NCBI GenBank assembly: GCA_028532815.1
Contig: JAQQAS010000003.1
Location: forward strand, 1 to 64,000
Origin: Pleomorphochaeta sp.
Lineage (GTDB): Bacteria; Spirochaetota; Spirochaetia; Sphaerochaetales; Sphaerochaetaceae
Reading direction: 5' to 3'
DNA length: 64,000 bases
In this document: positions 27,049-35,309 of the stretch, one piece after another
Numbering within the stretch: position 1 is the first letter of the stretch
How the letters are laid out: each line of letters begins with the position of its first letter
The notes under the pieces: model-generated
The model's database searches: none
Told to the model about the DNA's origin: nothing
The model's input: the letters and a program-made list of their open reading frames with translations, nothing else
Program-made: the position numbers and the translations under genes

Positions 27049-28038
27049 ATGACTATTTATGAAATAGCTGAAAAAGCTGACGTTTCTGCTAGCACAGTAT
27101 CTAGAGTTATAAACAATAAATCTTCGGTAAATAAAAAAACCAGAAATAAAGTTCAAAAAGTACTCGATGAATATAATTTTAGCTTAAACGAAACAGCTAG
27201 AAGTCTTTCAACTAACCAATCTAAAATGATTGGTATATTAGTAGCTGATATAAGAAATTCACACTATACTGATATAGCTTATGAAACAGAAACTAATCTA
27301 TTAGAAAATGGTTATTGTTCAATTATAATAAATGCAGGAAATACTGCAGAGAGAATGAGAGAGAGTATTGAAATCTTAAGTAAAAGACAAGTTGATGGAG
27401 CAATAATTATTGGTTCAATATTTCAAAATAAAGTTGTAGAAAAAACCCTCAAAAAGAATTTTAATGATAGACCAATAATTTTCTTAAATGGAAGCTTACC
27501 AAACAAAAATGTATATAATTTAGTTGTAGCTGAAGATGAAGGTGTTAAAGAAAGTGTATACCTACTCAAAGAACATGGATATAAACATATATTATTTATG
27601 AGTTGGATGGAAACAGCAAGTAACACTTTGAAAATTAAAGGCTACAAAGAAGGAATATCAAATCTTGGTTATACTACTTACCTATTAAACATAACCGAAA
27701 AAGAAATTAAAACACATAATTCCGATGTTCTAATTAATTACCTCAAATTGAATCCTCAAATTGATGCAATAATATCATCAGATGACTTATTAGCAACATT
27801 AACAATCAAATGCCTAACAGAGAATAATATAAATATACCAAATGAAATTGGAATCATTGGAATTAATAACAGTGAATACTGCTATATTACAACACCTTCT
27901 CTAACATCCTTAGATAATAAACAAAGTGAACTTGGACAATTAGGTGCCCAATCTTTAATAAATTTACTCAACAATAAATCTGTATCAAAAAAAATTCAAA
28001 TATTCCCAGAAATTATAGAAAGAGAAAGTTTGAGATAA
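27049..28038 (+). CDS. LacI-family transcriptional regulator
   Basis: The 329-residue repressor starts at ATG 27049 (RBS AAAGGAGAT); an in-frame TTG 48 bp upstream lies inside an operator. The DNA-binding domain reads MTIYEIAEKADVSASTVSRV with the hinge helix NETARSL. The periplasmic-binding-like effector domain follows (MIGILVADIRNSHYT near 62, RQVDGAIIIGS near 121, DAIISSDDLLATL near 245). It probably senses the sugar acid handled by the downstream genes and represses through the AACCGGTT sites in front of it. A close paralogue, now broken, lies 2.5 kb downstream. Confidence 0.92.
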   Translation: MTIYEIAEKADVSASTVSRVINNKSSVNKKTRNKVQKVLDEYNFSLNETARSLSTNQSKMIGILVADIRNSHYTDIAYETETNLLENGYCSIIINAGNTAERMRESIEILSKRQVDGAIIIGSIFQNKVVEKTLKKNFNDRPIIFLNGSLPNKNVYNLVVAEDEGVKESVYLLKEHGYKHILFMSWMETASNTLKIKGYKEGISNLGYTTYLLNITEKEIKTHNSDVLINYLKLNPQIDAIISSDDLLATLTIKCLTENNINIPNEIGIIGINNSEYCYITTPSLTSLDNKQSELGQLGAQSLINLLNNKSVSKKIQIFPEIIERESLR

Positions 28039-28051
28039 AATAGGAGACAAC

Positions 28052-28957
28052 ATGAAAATTGCAATAATTGGAGCAGGAGCAATGGGCTCAATTTATGGTG
28101 GTAAATTATCTAGTGCTAATGATGTATCATTAATAGATAATAATACTAAAGTAGTTGAGACAATTAATAAAAATGGCTTAAAGCTTGAAGAAGATAATAC
28201 TGTTAATACTTATTATCCAAAAGCATATACATCTTCTAAAGAGATAAAAGATGTTGATTTATTAATCATTTTTGTTAAGGCTATCTATTCTAAACAAGCT
28301 ATTGAGGAAAATTTAAATCTTATTGGAGATAACACTCTAATTTTAACTTTACAAAATGGTGCTGGACATCAGGATTTATTAAAAAACTATGTCTCAGAAG
28401 ATAGAATAATTATTGGTACAACAGAAGATGTTGGCAAAGTATTAGATTTTGGTTTTGTTGCAAGATCAGGTTTTGGTAAAACAAATATCGGCATGATTAC
28501 AGATAAAAACAAATCAGTTCTTACAAAGGTTCAAGAAGCTTTTAATAATAGCGGTTTCAACACAATTATTCACGAGAATATTAATCAATTAATTTGGAAC
28601 AAACTATTTATCAATACTACACTAAGTGCAACAACTGCATTATTGCAATGTGAAATTGGGTACCTTGGTGAAAACAAATTCGCTCTTGAAATGGTAGAAC
28701 AACTATTAGATGAAGCAATTGTAGTTGCTCACGCAATGAATCTAAAAGCTGATAAACAAGCCTTAATGCAAGAAATTAAAAATATAACAATAAATTCAAA
28801 GAATGGGGTTACATCCATCTGTGCCGATATCAGAAATGGCAGAAAAACAGAAGTTGAAACTATAAGCGGTGCTATTGTAAGTGCAGCAGCTAAATTAAAC
28901 ATTGAAACACCAACACATAAATTTGTTGTAAAACAAATTCATGCATTAGAAAAATAA
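28052..28957 (+). CDS. Ketopantoate reductase-like (PanE/ApbA family) dehydrogenase
   Basis: The 301-residue NADPH-dependent enzyme has the Rossmann motif IAIIGAGAMGSIYGGKL and the PanE pattern LLIIFVKAIYSKQAI, LTLQNGAGHQD and WNKLFINTTLSATTALL with the catalytic Lys. C-terminal residues SICADIRNGRKTEVETISGA fit the substrate-binding helix bundle. Canonical PanE reduces 2-dehydropantoate. Inside a sugar-acid operon this copy probably reduces another 2-keto acid (inference). RBS TAGGAGACAAC; it follows the LacI gene by 13 bp. Confidence 0.88.
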   Translation: MKIAIIGAGAMGSIYGGKLSSANDVSLIDNNTKVVETINKNGLKLEEDNTVNTYYPKAYTSSKEIKDVDLLIIFVKAIYSKQAIEENLNLIGDNTLILTLQNGAGHQDLLKNYVSEDRIIIGTTEDVGKVLDFGFVARSGFGKTNIGMITDKNKSVLTKVQEAFNNSGFNTIIHENINQLIWNKLFINTTLSATTALLQCEIGYLGENKFALEMVEQLLDEAIVVAHAMNLKADKQALMQEIKNITINSKNGVTSICADIRNGRKTEVETISGAIVSAAAKLNIETPTHKFVVKQIHALEK

Positions 28958-28972
28958 TTAGGAGCAAAGAAA

Positions 28973-29455
28973 TTGATTTCTACAAGTTTACCTGTTATAG
29001 AAAAACAACCTTGGTTAGCAAAACCTTTGAAAAAAGCCTTAGAATTTTTAAGAGATAATGATTTGAAACAGCTTGAAGCAAAAACCTATGAAATTAATGG
29101 CAAAGATATGTTTGCTCAAGTAATTGATTTTGAAACAGCAGATAGAGAAAATATTAAACCTGAATCTCATATTAAATATATTGATTTACAATATTTAGTG
29201 ACAGGGGAAGAAAAATTAGGTTTTCTAACAAATAATAATGAATATAGTTATGATGAATATATTGAAGAGAGAGATTTATGTTTATACAACAGAAGTTTTG
29301 ATAATGAATCATTCACTATCGCAAATCCCTCTTCAATCAACCTTTTCTTTCCAAATGATATTCATATGCCTGGAATTAAAGTTAATTCCAAAATGAAATT
29401 AAGAAAAATCGTTATAAAAATTAGCGTAGAATACTTTAACAAAAATTATTTTTAA
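28973..29455 (+). CDS. YhcH/YjgK/YiaL family protein
   Basis: The 160-residue cupin-like protein matches E. coli YiaL in length and pattern: DMFAQVIDFETADRENIKPESHIKYIDLQYLVTGEE with the conserved E.H..YIDLQ core (about residues 58-78), and a C-terminal FFPNDIHMPGI. The family is linked to sugar-acid and sialic-acid operons, and a related member acts on N-glycolylneuraminate. Here it precedes a YiaK-like dehydrogenase as in the E. coli yia operon. The start is TTG with AGGAGCAAAGAA upstream. Confidence 0.88.
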   Translation: MISTSLPVIEKQPWLAKPLKKALEFLRDNDLKQLEAKTYEINGKDMFAQVIDFETADRENIKPESHIKYIDLQYLVTGEEKLGFLTNNNEYSYDEYIEERDLCLYNRSFDNESFTIANPSSINLFFPNDIHMPGIKVNSKMKLRKIVIKISVEYFNKNYF

Positions 29456-29517
29456 AGCACTAAACCAACATAAGAAATATATTTTAAAAAAAATCCATTT
29501 AGGTAAGAAATATTTTC

Positions 29518-29560
29518 TTGACAAATCGATAGTTATATATCAATAATTAGGAAATCGATT
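29518..29560 (+). promoter_or_regulatory. Probable internal promoter with two AATCGAT operator-like sites
   Basis: A TTGACA box (29518-29523) is followed by AT-rich DNA without a perfect -10. AAATCGAT (29523-29530) and AAATCGATT (29552-29560) repeat a core with a central CG about 29 bp apart, resembling LacI-family operators. The broken LacI paralogue 1 kb downstream may once have bound here. Confidence 0.5.
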
Positions 29561-29588
29561 GCAAAAAATTTCAAAAAAGGAGCAATAT

Positions 29589-30593
29589 ATGAGAATTCAA
29601 GCAAAAATTATGCAAGATGAATTTTCAAGAATTCTACTATCTCGTGGATATTCTTTAGAACTTGCAACAGAATCAGCAAAGAATTTTGTAAACAACAGCT
29701 TAGATGGAATGTATTCTCATGGAGTAAATAGATTTCCAAGAGTTATAGAGTATATAGATAAAGGCTACATCAAAGTTGATGCCAAAGAATCAGTTGAACA
29801 AAGCATTGGAGCTATTGAGATTTGGAATGGCAATTTAGCAATGGGAAACTTAGTTGCAACCCATGCAATGCAAAGAACAATTGACCTTGCAAAGATCCAT
29901 GGAATTGGTGCTGTAGCAATAAAAAATACAAATCATTGGATGAGAGGTGGTGCATATGGATGGCAAGCAGCAAATGCAGGTTGTGCAAGTATTTGTTGGA
30001 CAAATACAATGCCTAATATGCCAGCCTGGGGTAGTATTGAAGCAATAATTGGTAATAACCCTTTTGTTTTATCTATTCCTAGAAAAAATGGAAAACATGT
30101 TGTTGTTGATATGGCACTATCCCAATTCTCATACGGTAAAATTGAAGAATATAAACTTCTTAACAAAGAATTAGCAGTCTATGGAGGATTCAACAAAGAA
30201 GGAAAATTAACAAAAGATCCAAAAGAAATTGAAGAGAGTTTAAGACCTCTTCCTGTTGGATACTGGAAGGGTTCAGCATTATCGGTTGGATTGGATATTT
30301 TCGCATCATTTATATCAGGAGGCCTTTCAACTCCTTTAATTGGACAAGAGTGTGAAAGCGAATATTCACTAAGTCAAATAATGATTGCAATCGATGTCAA
30401 AAAACTAGATAGTTATAACAATTCGGATGATATTTTAGAAAAAACTCTTGAATTATTAAAAGCAGCAAAAAAAGACAAAGAGGATACGGAAATTAGATAT
30501 CCTGCAGAAAGAGAATATAGAACAAGAGTAGAGAATTTAGAAAAAGGAATACCAGTAAACGAAGATATTTGGGATAAAATAAGGAAATTATAG
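29589..30593 (+). CDS. 2,3-diketo-L-gulonate reductase-like (YiaK/DlgD) NAD(P)H dehydrogenase
   Basis: The 334-residue protein belongs to the Ldh2/MDH2 family of oxidoreductases and is the length of E. coli YiaK (DlgD). The ATG at 29589 has AAAAAGGAGC upstream, better than the earlier TTG. Characteristic segments are DGMYSHGVNRFPR near residue 41 (catalytic His), IKNTNHWMRGGAYGW near 108, WTNTMPNMPAWG near 133, and DMALSQFSYGKIEEY near 173. The enzyme probably reduces a diketo or keto sugar acid. YiaL upstream and a TRAP transporter downstream repeat the E. coli yiaKLMNO gene set. Confidence 0.9.
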   Translation: MRIQAKIMQDEFSRILLSRGYSLELATESAKNFVNNSLDGMYSHGVNRFPRVIEYIDKGYIKVDAKESVEQSIGAIEIWNGNLAMGNLVATHAMQRTIDLAKIHGIGAVAIKNTNHWMRGGAYGWQAANAGCASICWTNTMPNMPAWGSIEAIIGNNPFVLSIPRKNGKHVVVDMALSQFSYGKIEEYKLLNKELAVYGGFNKEGKLTKDPKEIEESLRPLPVGYWKGSALSVGLDIFASFISGGLSTPLIGQECESEYSLSQIMIAIDVKKLDSYNNSDDILEKTLELLKAAKKDKEDTEIRYPAEREYRTRVENLEKGIPVNEDIWDKIRKL

Positions 30594-30594
30594 A

Positions 30595-31587
30595 ATGACA
30601 ATTTATGATATCGCAAAAGAAGCTGGCGTTTCTGCAAGCACCGTTTCAAGAGTTATTAATAATAAGAAAGGCATTAAAAACACTACTAAAACAAAAGTTG
30701 AAAATATTTTGAAAAAATATGACTTTCACCTCGATGAAAATGCTAAAGGACTTGTTACTAAAAAAACTAAATTAATTGCTATTCTAGTTGCAGATATTCG
30801 TTTAGAACACCACAACAACATTTCTTATTTAATCTCTAAGAAATTAATGGAGTTTGGTTATTGCACTATTGTAATCAATGTTGGAACTACAACAGAAGAT
30901 GTTGATGATGCAGTTGGAATATTAAGACAAAGAAAAGTTGATGGAATAATACTTGTTGGATCAATATTCCAAGTTGACCAAGTTGAATATTCAATCAAAA
31001 CCTTTTTTTCAGATATACCTGTAATTATGGCAAATGGATACTTACCTTTAGATAATGTTTATGGAATAGAAATTAATGAATACCAAGGAATTAGGGATGC
31101 TGTAAAATTACTTTATTCAAAAGGTTATACTAAAATTGCTTTTATTGGGAGTCTCAATACAATTAGTAATAGGCAAAAAAGAAATGGGTATTTAGACCAA
31201 TAAAGATGTCACTCATACCAAGATGAACCAATAGTATTAGATATAGATAAAACGAACGACTCATATGAAGAAATACAAGAACTTTTTTCTACATATAAAG
31301 GAATTGATGCTGTTATATTCAGTGATGATATTCTGCTATTTAAGCATTTAAGATTTTTTGAAGAAAATGGTAAAAGAATACCAGATGATTTAGGTTTAAT
31401 TGGAGTTAATAATGATTTTTTCTGTACACTAACAACCCCTACTCTGACAACAATAGATAATAAGATGGAAGATACAGCTCTAGCTGTAGTAAGCACTCTT
31501 ATTGGCGTTCTAAATGGGGAGCAAAAAGTTAACAGAATAATGTTATTTACAAAGATTATAGAAAGAGAGAGTACTAAAAAGCGTTAA
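30595..31587 (+). pseudogene. LacI-family regulator interrupted by one in-frame ochre stop
   Basis: The frame starts with MTIYDIAKEAGVSASTVSRV and matches the intact LacI paralogue along its length. It meets TAA at 31201-31203 after 202 codons, and then continues in the same frame (CHSYQDEPIVLDID...GVNNDFFCTLTTPTLTTIDN...KIIERES) to a TAA at 31585-31587. Read through, it would be 330 residues against 329 for the paralogue. A single CAA to TAA change would explain it. A DNA-binding domain plus half of the effector domain could still be made. The gene overlaps nothing and starts 1 bp after the dehydrogenase stop. Confidence 0.88.
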
Positions 31588-31621
31588 GCTAAAAAATAAA
31601 CAATATTTACAGGAGTAAAAG

Positions 31622-32644
31622 ATGAAAAAACTTATTAGCGTTAGTCTTGTTCTAATGGCAGCAGTTTCTTTTGCATTTGCAAGCGGAAATTCTGAAACAA
31701 AAGAAGGGAAACCATTAAATTTGATTGTAGCACACAACCAAACTTCACTAGAAAACCCATATGCATTTGGGATCATTGCATTTAAGGAAAAAGTAGAAGA
31801 ATTATCTAATGGTCAAATTACAGTTACTTTACATCATGGTACACTTGGTGAAAGCGAATCAGAACTAGTTGAAAAATTACAATTAGGTGCTGCATCTATG
31901 GTAGTTGCATCTCCAGGATTCATGGTTTCAATTGGTGTTCCTGAAGTTGATATGTTCTCTTTAAACTACTTATTCGATGATTTTGATAACTGGGCAGAAA
32001 ATGTTGATGGCGAATTTGGAGAAGCTATGGCAACTCTAATTAACGAAAAAACAAACAATAGCTTCAAAATCATGAGTTATTGGTCTTCTTCTGTAAGAGA
32101 TTATTATGGTAAAAAACCAATTTACACTCCTTCAGATCTAAAAGGTATTTCAATTAGAACTCAATCTTCACAAGTACAACAAGCTTTCTGGCAAGCATGT
32201 GGAGCTATTCCAACTTCAGTAGCTTGGGGTGAGTTATATCAAGCACTACAACAAGGTGTTGTTGATGCTGCTGAAAATGACTACACAAATTTCATGTTAA
32301 AAGAACATCATAAAACTACTAACGGTCATTATATCAGTGAAACAGATCATGACTTTACAACTAGATTATTATTAATGGATGGTAATTTCTATGATAGCCT
32401 AACAGCAGAACAACAAGGTTGGATTGATGAAGCTTGTGCATATGCAGGTAAAATTGAAAGAGACAAAGTATTTGAAATGTACAGCACATCAAAAGAAAAA
32501 GTAATTGCTGATGGTGCTGAAGTTGTTGAACATGCTGATATGGATATTGATGCATTCAAAAAAATAGCTTATGAAATTCAAGACGAATTTGCACAAGAAA
32601 ATAATATGCAAGATTATCTTGAAATGATTAGAAACACAAAGTAA
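31622..32644 (+). CDS. TRAP transporter substrate-binding protein, DctP family (YiaO-like)
   Basis: The 340-residue exported binding protein begins with a signal peptide (MKKLISVSLVLMAAVSFAFA) followed by SGNSETKEG, a leader style common in spirochaetes. The DctP domain shows KVEELSNGQITVTLHHG near residue 58, IRTQSSQVQQAFWQACGAIPTSVAWGELYQALQQGVVDAAEND (about 177-219; conserved Arg binds the substrate carboxylate) and the YISETDHDF segment. It presents an organic acid to the adjacent TRAP permease. RBS AGGAGT. A hairpin separates it from the permease genes. Confidence 0.93.
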   Translation: MKKLISVSLVLMAAVSFAFASGNSETKEGKPLNLIVAHNQTSLENPYAFGIIAFKEKVEELSNGQITVTLHHGTLGESESELVEKLQLGAASMVVASPGFMVSIGVPEVDMFSLNYLFDDFDNWAENVDGEFGEAMATLINEKTNNSFKIMSYWSSSVRDYYGKKPIYTPSDLKGISIRTQSSQVQQAFWQACGAIPTSVAWGELYQALQQGVVDAAENDYTNFMLKEHHKTTNGHYISETDHDFTTRLLLMDGNFYDSLTAEQQGWIDEACAYAGKIERDKVFEMYSTSKEKVIADGAEVVEHADMDIDAFKKIAYEIQDEFAQENNMQDYLEMIRNTK

Positions 32645-32666
32645 TAAAAAAAAGTTTGTTATTTTT

Positions 32667-32701
32667 AATTATCCTTAGCTCTTAAATGAGCTAAGGTAAT
32701 T
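32667..32701 (+). promoter_or_regulatory. Intercistronic hairpin after the TRAP binding-protein gene
   Basis: CCTTAGCTC (32673-32681) and GAGCTAAGG (32688-32696) form a 9-bp perfect stem, extendable by AATTA/TAATT with a bulge. No T-tract follows. Such structures stabilise the upstream message or cause partial termination, giving more binding protein than permease. Confidence 0.6.
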
Positions 32702-32720
32702 GTATAAAGAAAGGGATTAT

Positions 32721-33203
32721 ATGGACAATTTTGTAAAAAAAATTAATAGTATTCACATTTTCGTAAGTGCAGTTTTCCTAGCTATATTTCTAGTAGCTGT
32801 TATTACACAAGTAATAACAAGATTATTAGGAATCGCTATGTTATGGACTCAAGATGTTGCTATGTATTCATTTATATGGTCAGTATTTATGGGTGGCACA
32901 GCAATGGTTTACCCAGAAAAACACTTTGCATTTACCTCATTAATTGATAAAACAGAAAGCGAAAAAGTTAAAACAATTATTCATTTAGCTATTATGCTAC
33001 TAATGTTATTCTTTTTAGCTATTATGTTTTATTATGGAATAATAATAACTAAAAGATTTTGGAATTATAAATGGGTTAATCTTCCCCAAATGAAAAGAGG
33101 TTGGACTTGGTTATGTATGCCAGTCAGTGCCGCACTTGGTTGTATCTATCTTATAGACAAAACAATCAAAGATGTAAATTCATTAATTAGGGGGAACAAA
33201 TAA
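32721..33203 (+). CDS. TRAP transporter small permease, DctQ family (YiaM-like)
   Basis: The 160-residue membrane protein has four helices and the DctQ landmarks RLLGIAMLWTQDVAMYSFIWSVFMGGTAMVYPEKHFAFTSL (about 34-75). The ATG at 32721 is preceded by AGAAAGGGATTAT and is preferred over an upstream in-frame TTG. It scaffolds the large permease. The stop overlaps the next start by one base. Confidence 0.9.
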   Translation: MDNFVKKINSIHIFVSAVFLAIFLVAVITQVITRLLGIAMLWTQDVAMYSFIWSVFMGGTAMVYPEKHFAFTSLIDKTESEKVKTIIHLAIMLLMLFFLAIMFYYGIIITKRFWNYKWVNLPQMKRGWTWLCMPVSAALGCIYLIDKTIKDVNSLIRGNK

Positions 33204-34486
33204 TGGCTGCTTTGTTAGTTATATTTTTTATCATATTAATCATTATCGGAGTACCAATTTCCTTTGCTTTAGGACTTGTTTCCTTTGCAGGTATTATGTC
33301 TCTACCAGAAATTCCAAATATGATTGTTTTTACAAAAATGTTTAATGGGTTAAATAGTTTTACTCTTTTAGCAGTTCCACTATTTATTTTGGCAGCAAAC
33401 TTAATGAATGAAGGTGATATTACAAAAAGATTAATTAAATTTTGTAATTCATTGGTTGGACATCATCGTGGTGGATTAGCTTATTCTAACGTTCTTGTTT
33501 CCATGATTTTCGCAGGAATATCTGGTTCTTCTCAAGCTGATACAGCTGGTGTTGGAAAAATATTTATCCCATCAATGGAAGCTGATGGCTATGATAAAGG
33601 AACAGCTGTTGGTGTTACTGCAGCATCCTCAACTTTAGGATCCATTATTCCTCCAAGTATCACTATGGTTGTATACGCTGGAATTGCAAATGTAAGCACA
33701 GGAGCTTTATTCATGTCTGGCTTAATTCCAGGAATTCTTCTTGGTTTAGCTATGATGTCAATCATATTTGCAAAAAGAAAGCAATTCCCAAAAGAAGAAA
33801 AAGTCCCTACAAAAGAAGTAATTAAGCTAACTTTTCAATCACTACCTGCGCTGTTTACTCCCGTTATTTTAATTGGTGGTATTGTATCTGGAATATTCAC
33901 ACCAACTGAATCTTCAGCATTTGCTTGTTTATATGCTTTAGTAATTGGTATGTTCTATTACAAAACTATTAAAGTTAAAAACTTACCAAAAATTTTAATT
34001 GAAACAATGAAATTAGGTTCTCTATCACTATTTGCATTAGCTACAGCATGTGCTTTAGGGGAACTACTTAGTTACTATCAATTAAACGTACTTGTAATGG
34101 ACTTTTTTACAGGCTTACATGGTGGTTCTTTAGTATTCTTATTAATTGTAGTAGTATTCTTTATGTTTATTGGAACATTTATGGATGCTGTTCCTGCGAT
34201 GATTTTATTTGTACCAATTGTATTACCATCAGCTATTCAATTAGGAATTAGCCCAATAATTTTAGGATTAATTGTTGTTGTAACACTTGCACTTGGCTTA
34301 GTAACACCTCCATATGGTTTGTGTTTATTACTAGCTTCCTCGATAAGTGGAATAACAATTGAAGATGCCTTTAAAGGAACTCTTCCTTACTTCTTATCTT
34401 CTTTATGTGTATTATTATTATTAATACTATTCCCTAATTTTTGGTTAAGTATTCCTTCAGCCATATTCCCAGCATTATTTATATAA
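33203..34486 (+). CDS. TRAP transporter large permease, DctM family (YiaN-like)
   Basis: The 427-residue protein has about twelve helices and standard DctM motifs: LNSFTLLAVPLFILAANLMN near residue 50, IFAGISGSSQADTAGVG near 102, ASSTLGSIIPPSI near 140 and MFIGTFMDAVPAMILFVPIVLP near 313. It couples sodium entry to organic acid import with the DctP and DctQ partners. It ends the operon; a strong terminator follows. Confidence 0.94.
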   Translation: MAALLVIFFIILIIIGVPISFALGLVSFAGIMSLPEIPNMIVFTKMFNGLNSFTLLAVPLFILAANLMNEGDITKRLIKFCNSLVGHHRGGLAYSNVLVSMIFAGISGSSQADTAGVGKIFIPSMEADGYDKGTAVGVTAASSTLGSIIPPSITMVVYAGIANVSTGALFMSGLIPGILLGLAMMSIIFAKRKQFPKEEKVPTKEVIKLTFQSLPALFTPVILIGGIVSGIFTPTESSAFACLYALVIGMFYYKTIKVKNLPKILIETMKLGSLSLFALATACALGELLSYYQLNVLVMDFFTGLHGGSLVFLLIVVVFFMFIGTFMDAVPAMILFVPIVLPSAIQLGISPIILGLIVVVTLALGLVTPPYGLCLLLASSISGITIEDAFKGTLPYFLSSLCVLLLLILFPNFWLSIPSAIFPALFI

Positions 34487-34509
34487 AAAAATAAAAACTT
34501 TTACGAAAT

Positions 34510-34548
34510 ATCCACTATTTGATAATTTTCAAATAGTGGATTTTTTTT
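34510..34548 (+). terminator. Rho-independent terminator of the TRAP operon
   Basis: A 12-bp stem, ATCCACTATTTG (34510-34521) and CAAATAGTGGAT (34530-34541), with an 8-base loop runs into eight T residues. It lies 23 bp after the DctM stop. Confidence 0.93.
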
Positions 34549-34568
34549 CAGTCCTTTATCAATTAATT

Positions 34569-34597
34569 TTGACTAAAGCGCTAATTTAGAATATCTT
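34569..34597 (+). promoter_or_regulatory. Sigma-70-type promoter of msrA
   Basis: TTGACT (34569-34574), a 17-bp spacer and TATCTT (34592-34597). It sits 20 bp before the msrA start and after the preceding terminator. Confidence 0.65.
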
Positions 34598-34616
34598 TAA
34601 GATAATAGGAGTCATT

Positions 34617-35111
34617 ATGAATAAAATATATTTAGCAGGTGGTTGTTTTTGGGGTACACAACATTTCTTTTCTTTAGTAAATGGTGTAACTAGTACTAAA
34701 GTCGGCTATGCCAATGGAACTATTGAAAATCCTTCTTATGAACAAGTTTGTTCAAAAATTTATAATTTTGCTGAAACTGTAGAAATTGAGTATGATGAAA
34801 ACCAAATAGAGCTTGATTCTTTATTAAATAAATTCTTTATAACAATTGATCCTACATCATTAAATAAGCAAGGTGGAGATAGAGGACTTCAATATAGGAC
34901 AGGAATATATTATTTAAATGAGGAAGATAGAAAAATTGCTAAAAAAGCACTAGATAATCTTCAATCTAAATATTCTAAACCAATTCAAATAGAATTATTA
35001 CCCTTAAAAAATTTTTATAACGCCGAAGATTATCATCAAGATTACCTTAAAAAAAACCCAACAGGATATTGCCATATACCTCTTGATATTTTTAAAAGAG
35101 CAAATGAATAA
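34617..35111 (+). CDS. msrA: Peptide methionine sulfoxide reductase MsrA
   Basis: The 164-residue protein begins with YLAGGCFWGTQHFF; GCFWG carries the catalytic Cys (about residue 10). Further matches are VGYANGTIENPSYEQVCS, FFITIDPTSLNKQGGDRGLQYR and the C-terminal AEDYHQDYLKKNPTGYCHI with a probable resolving Cys. It reduces the S epimer of methionine sulfoxide in the cytoplasm. No MsrB domain is fused. RBS TAGGAG. Confidence 0.96.
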   Translation: MNKIYLAGGCFWGTQHFFSLVNGVTSTKVGYANGTIENPSYEQVCSKIYNFAETVEIEYDENQIELDSLLNKFFITIDPTSLNKQGGDRGLQYRTGIYYLNEEDRKIAKKALDNLQSKYSKPIQIELLPLKNFYNAEDYHQDYLKKNPTGYCHIPLDIFKRANE

Positions 35112-35309
35112 TTATTGTTTTATACAAATTTATTAAATTCGAGAATAAAAAATCTTTTCATTTAGCAAACTAAACTTATTTTTATTCCATATCTCTAAAT
35201 ATCGAGAATTAATCCTTTAAAAATGAATAAAATATTGTATACTGAATAAAATATTATCTTTTACAATATTAATATTTGTTAGAAGAAATAAAATCAAATT
35301 GAGAGTATA

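Noticed and set aside
31201-31203. Programmed readthrough of TAA in the second LacI gene
   Set aside because: TAA is a strong stop and no stimulatory context was recognised. A point mutation is the simpler explanation.
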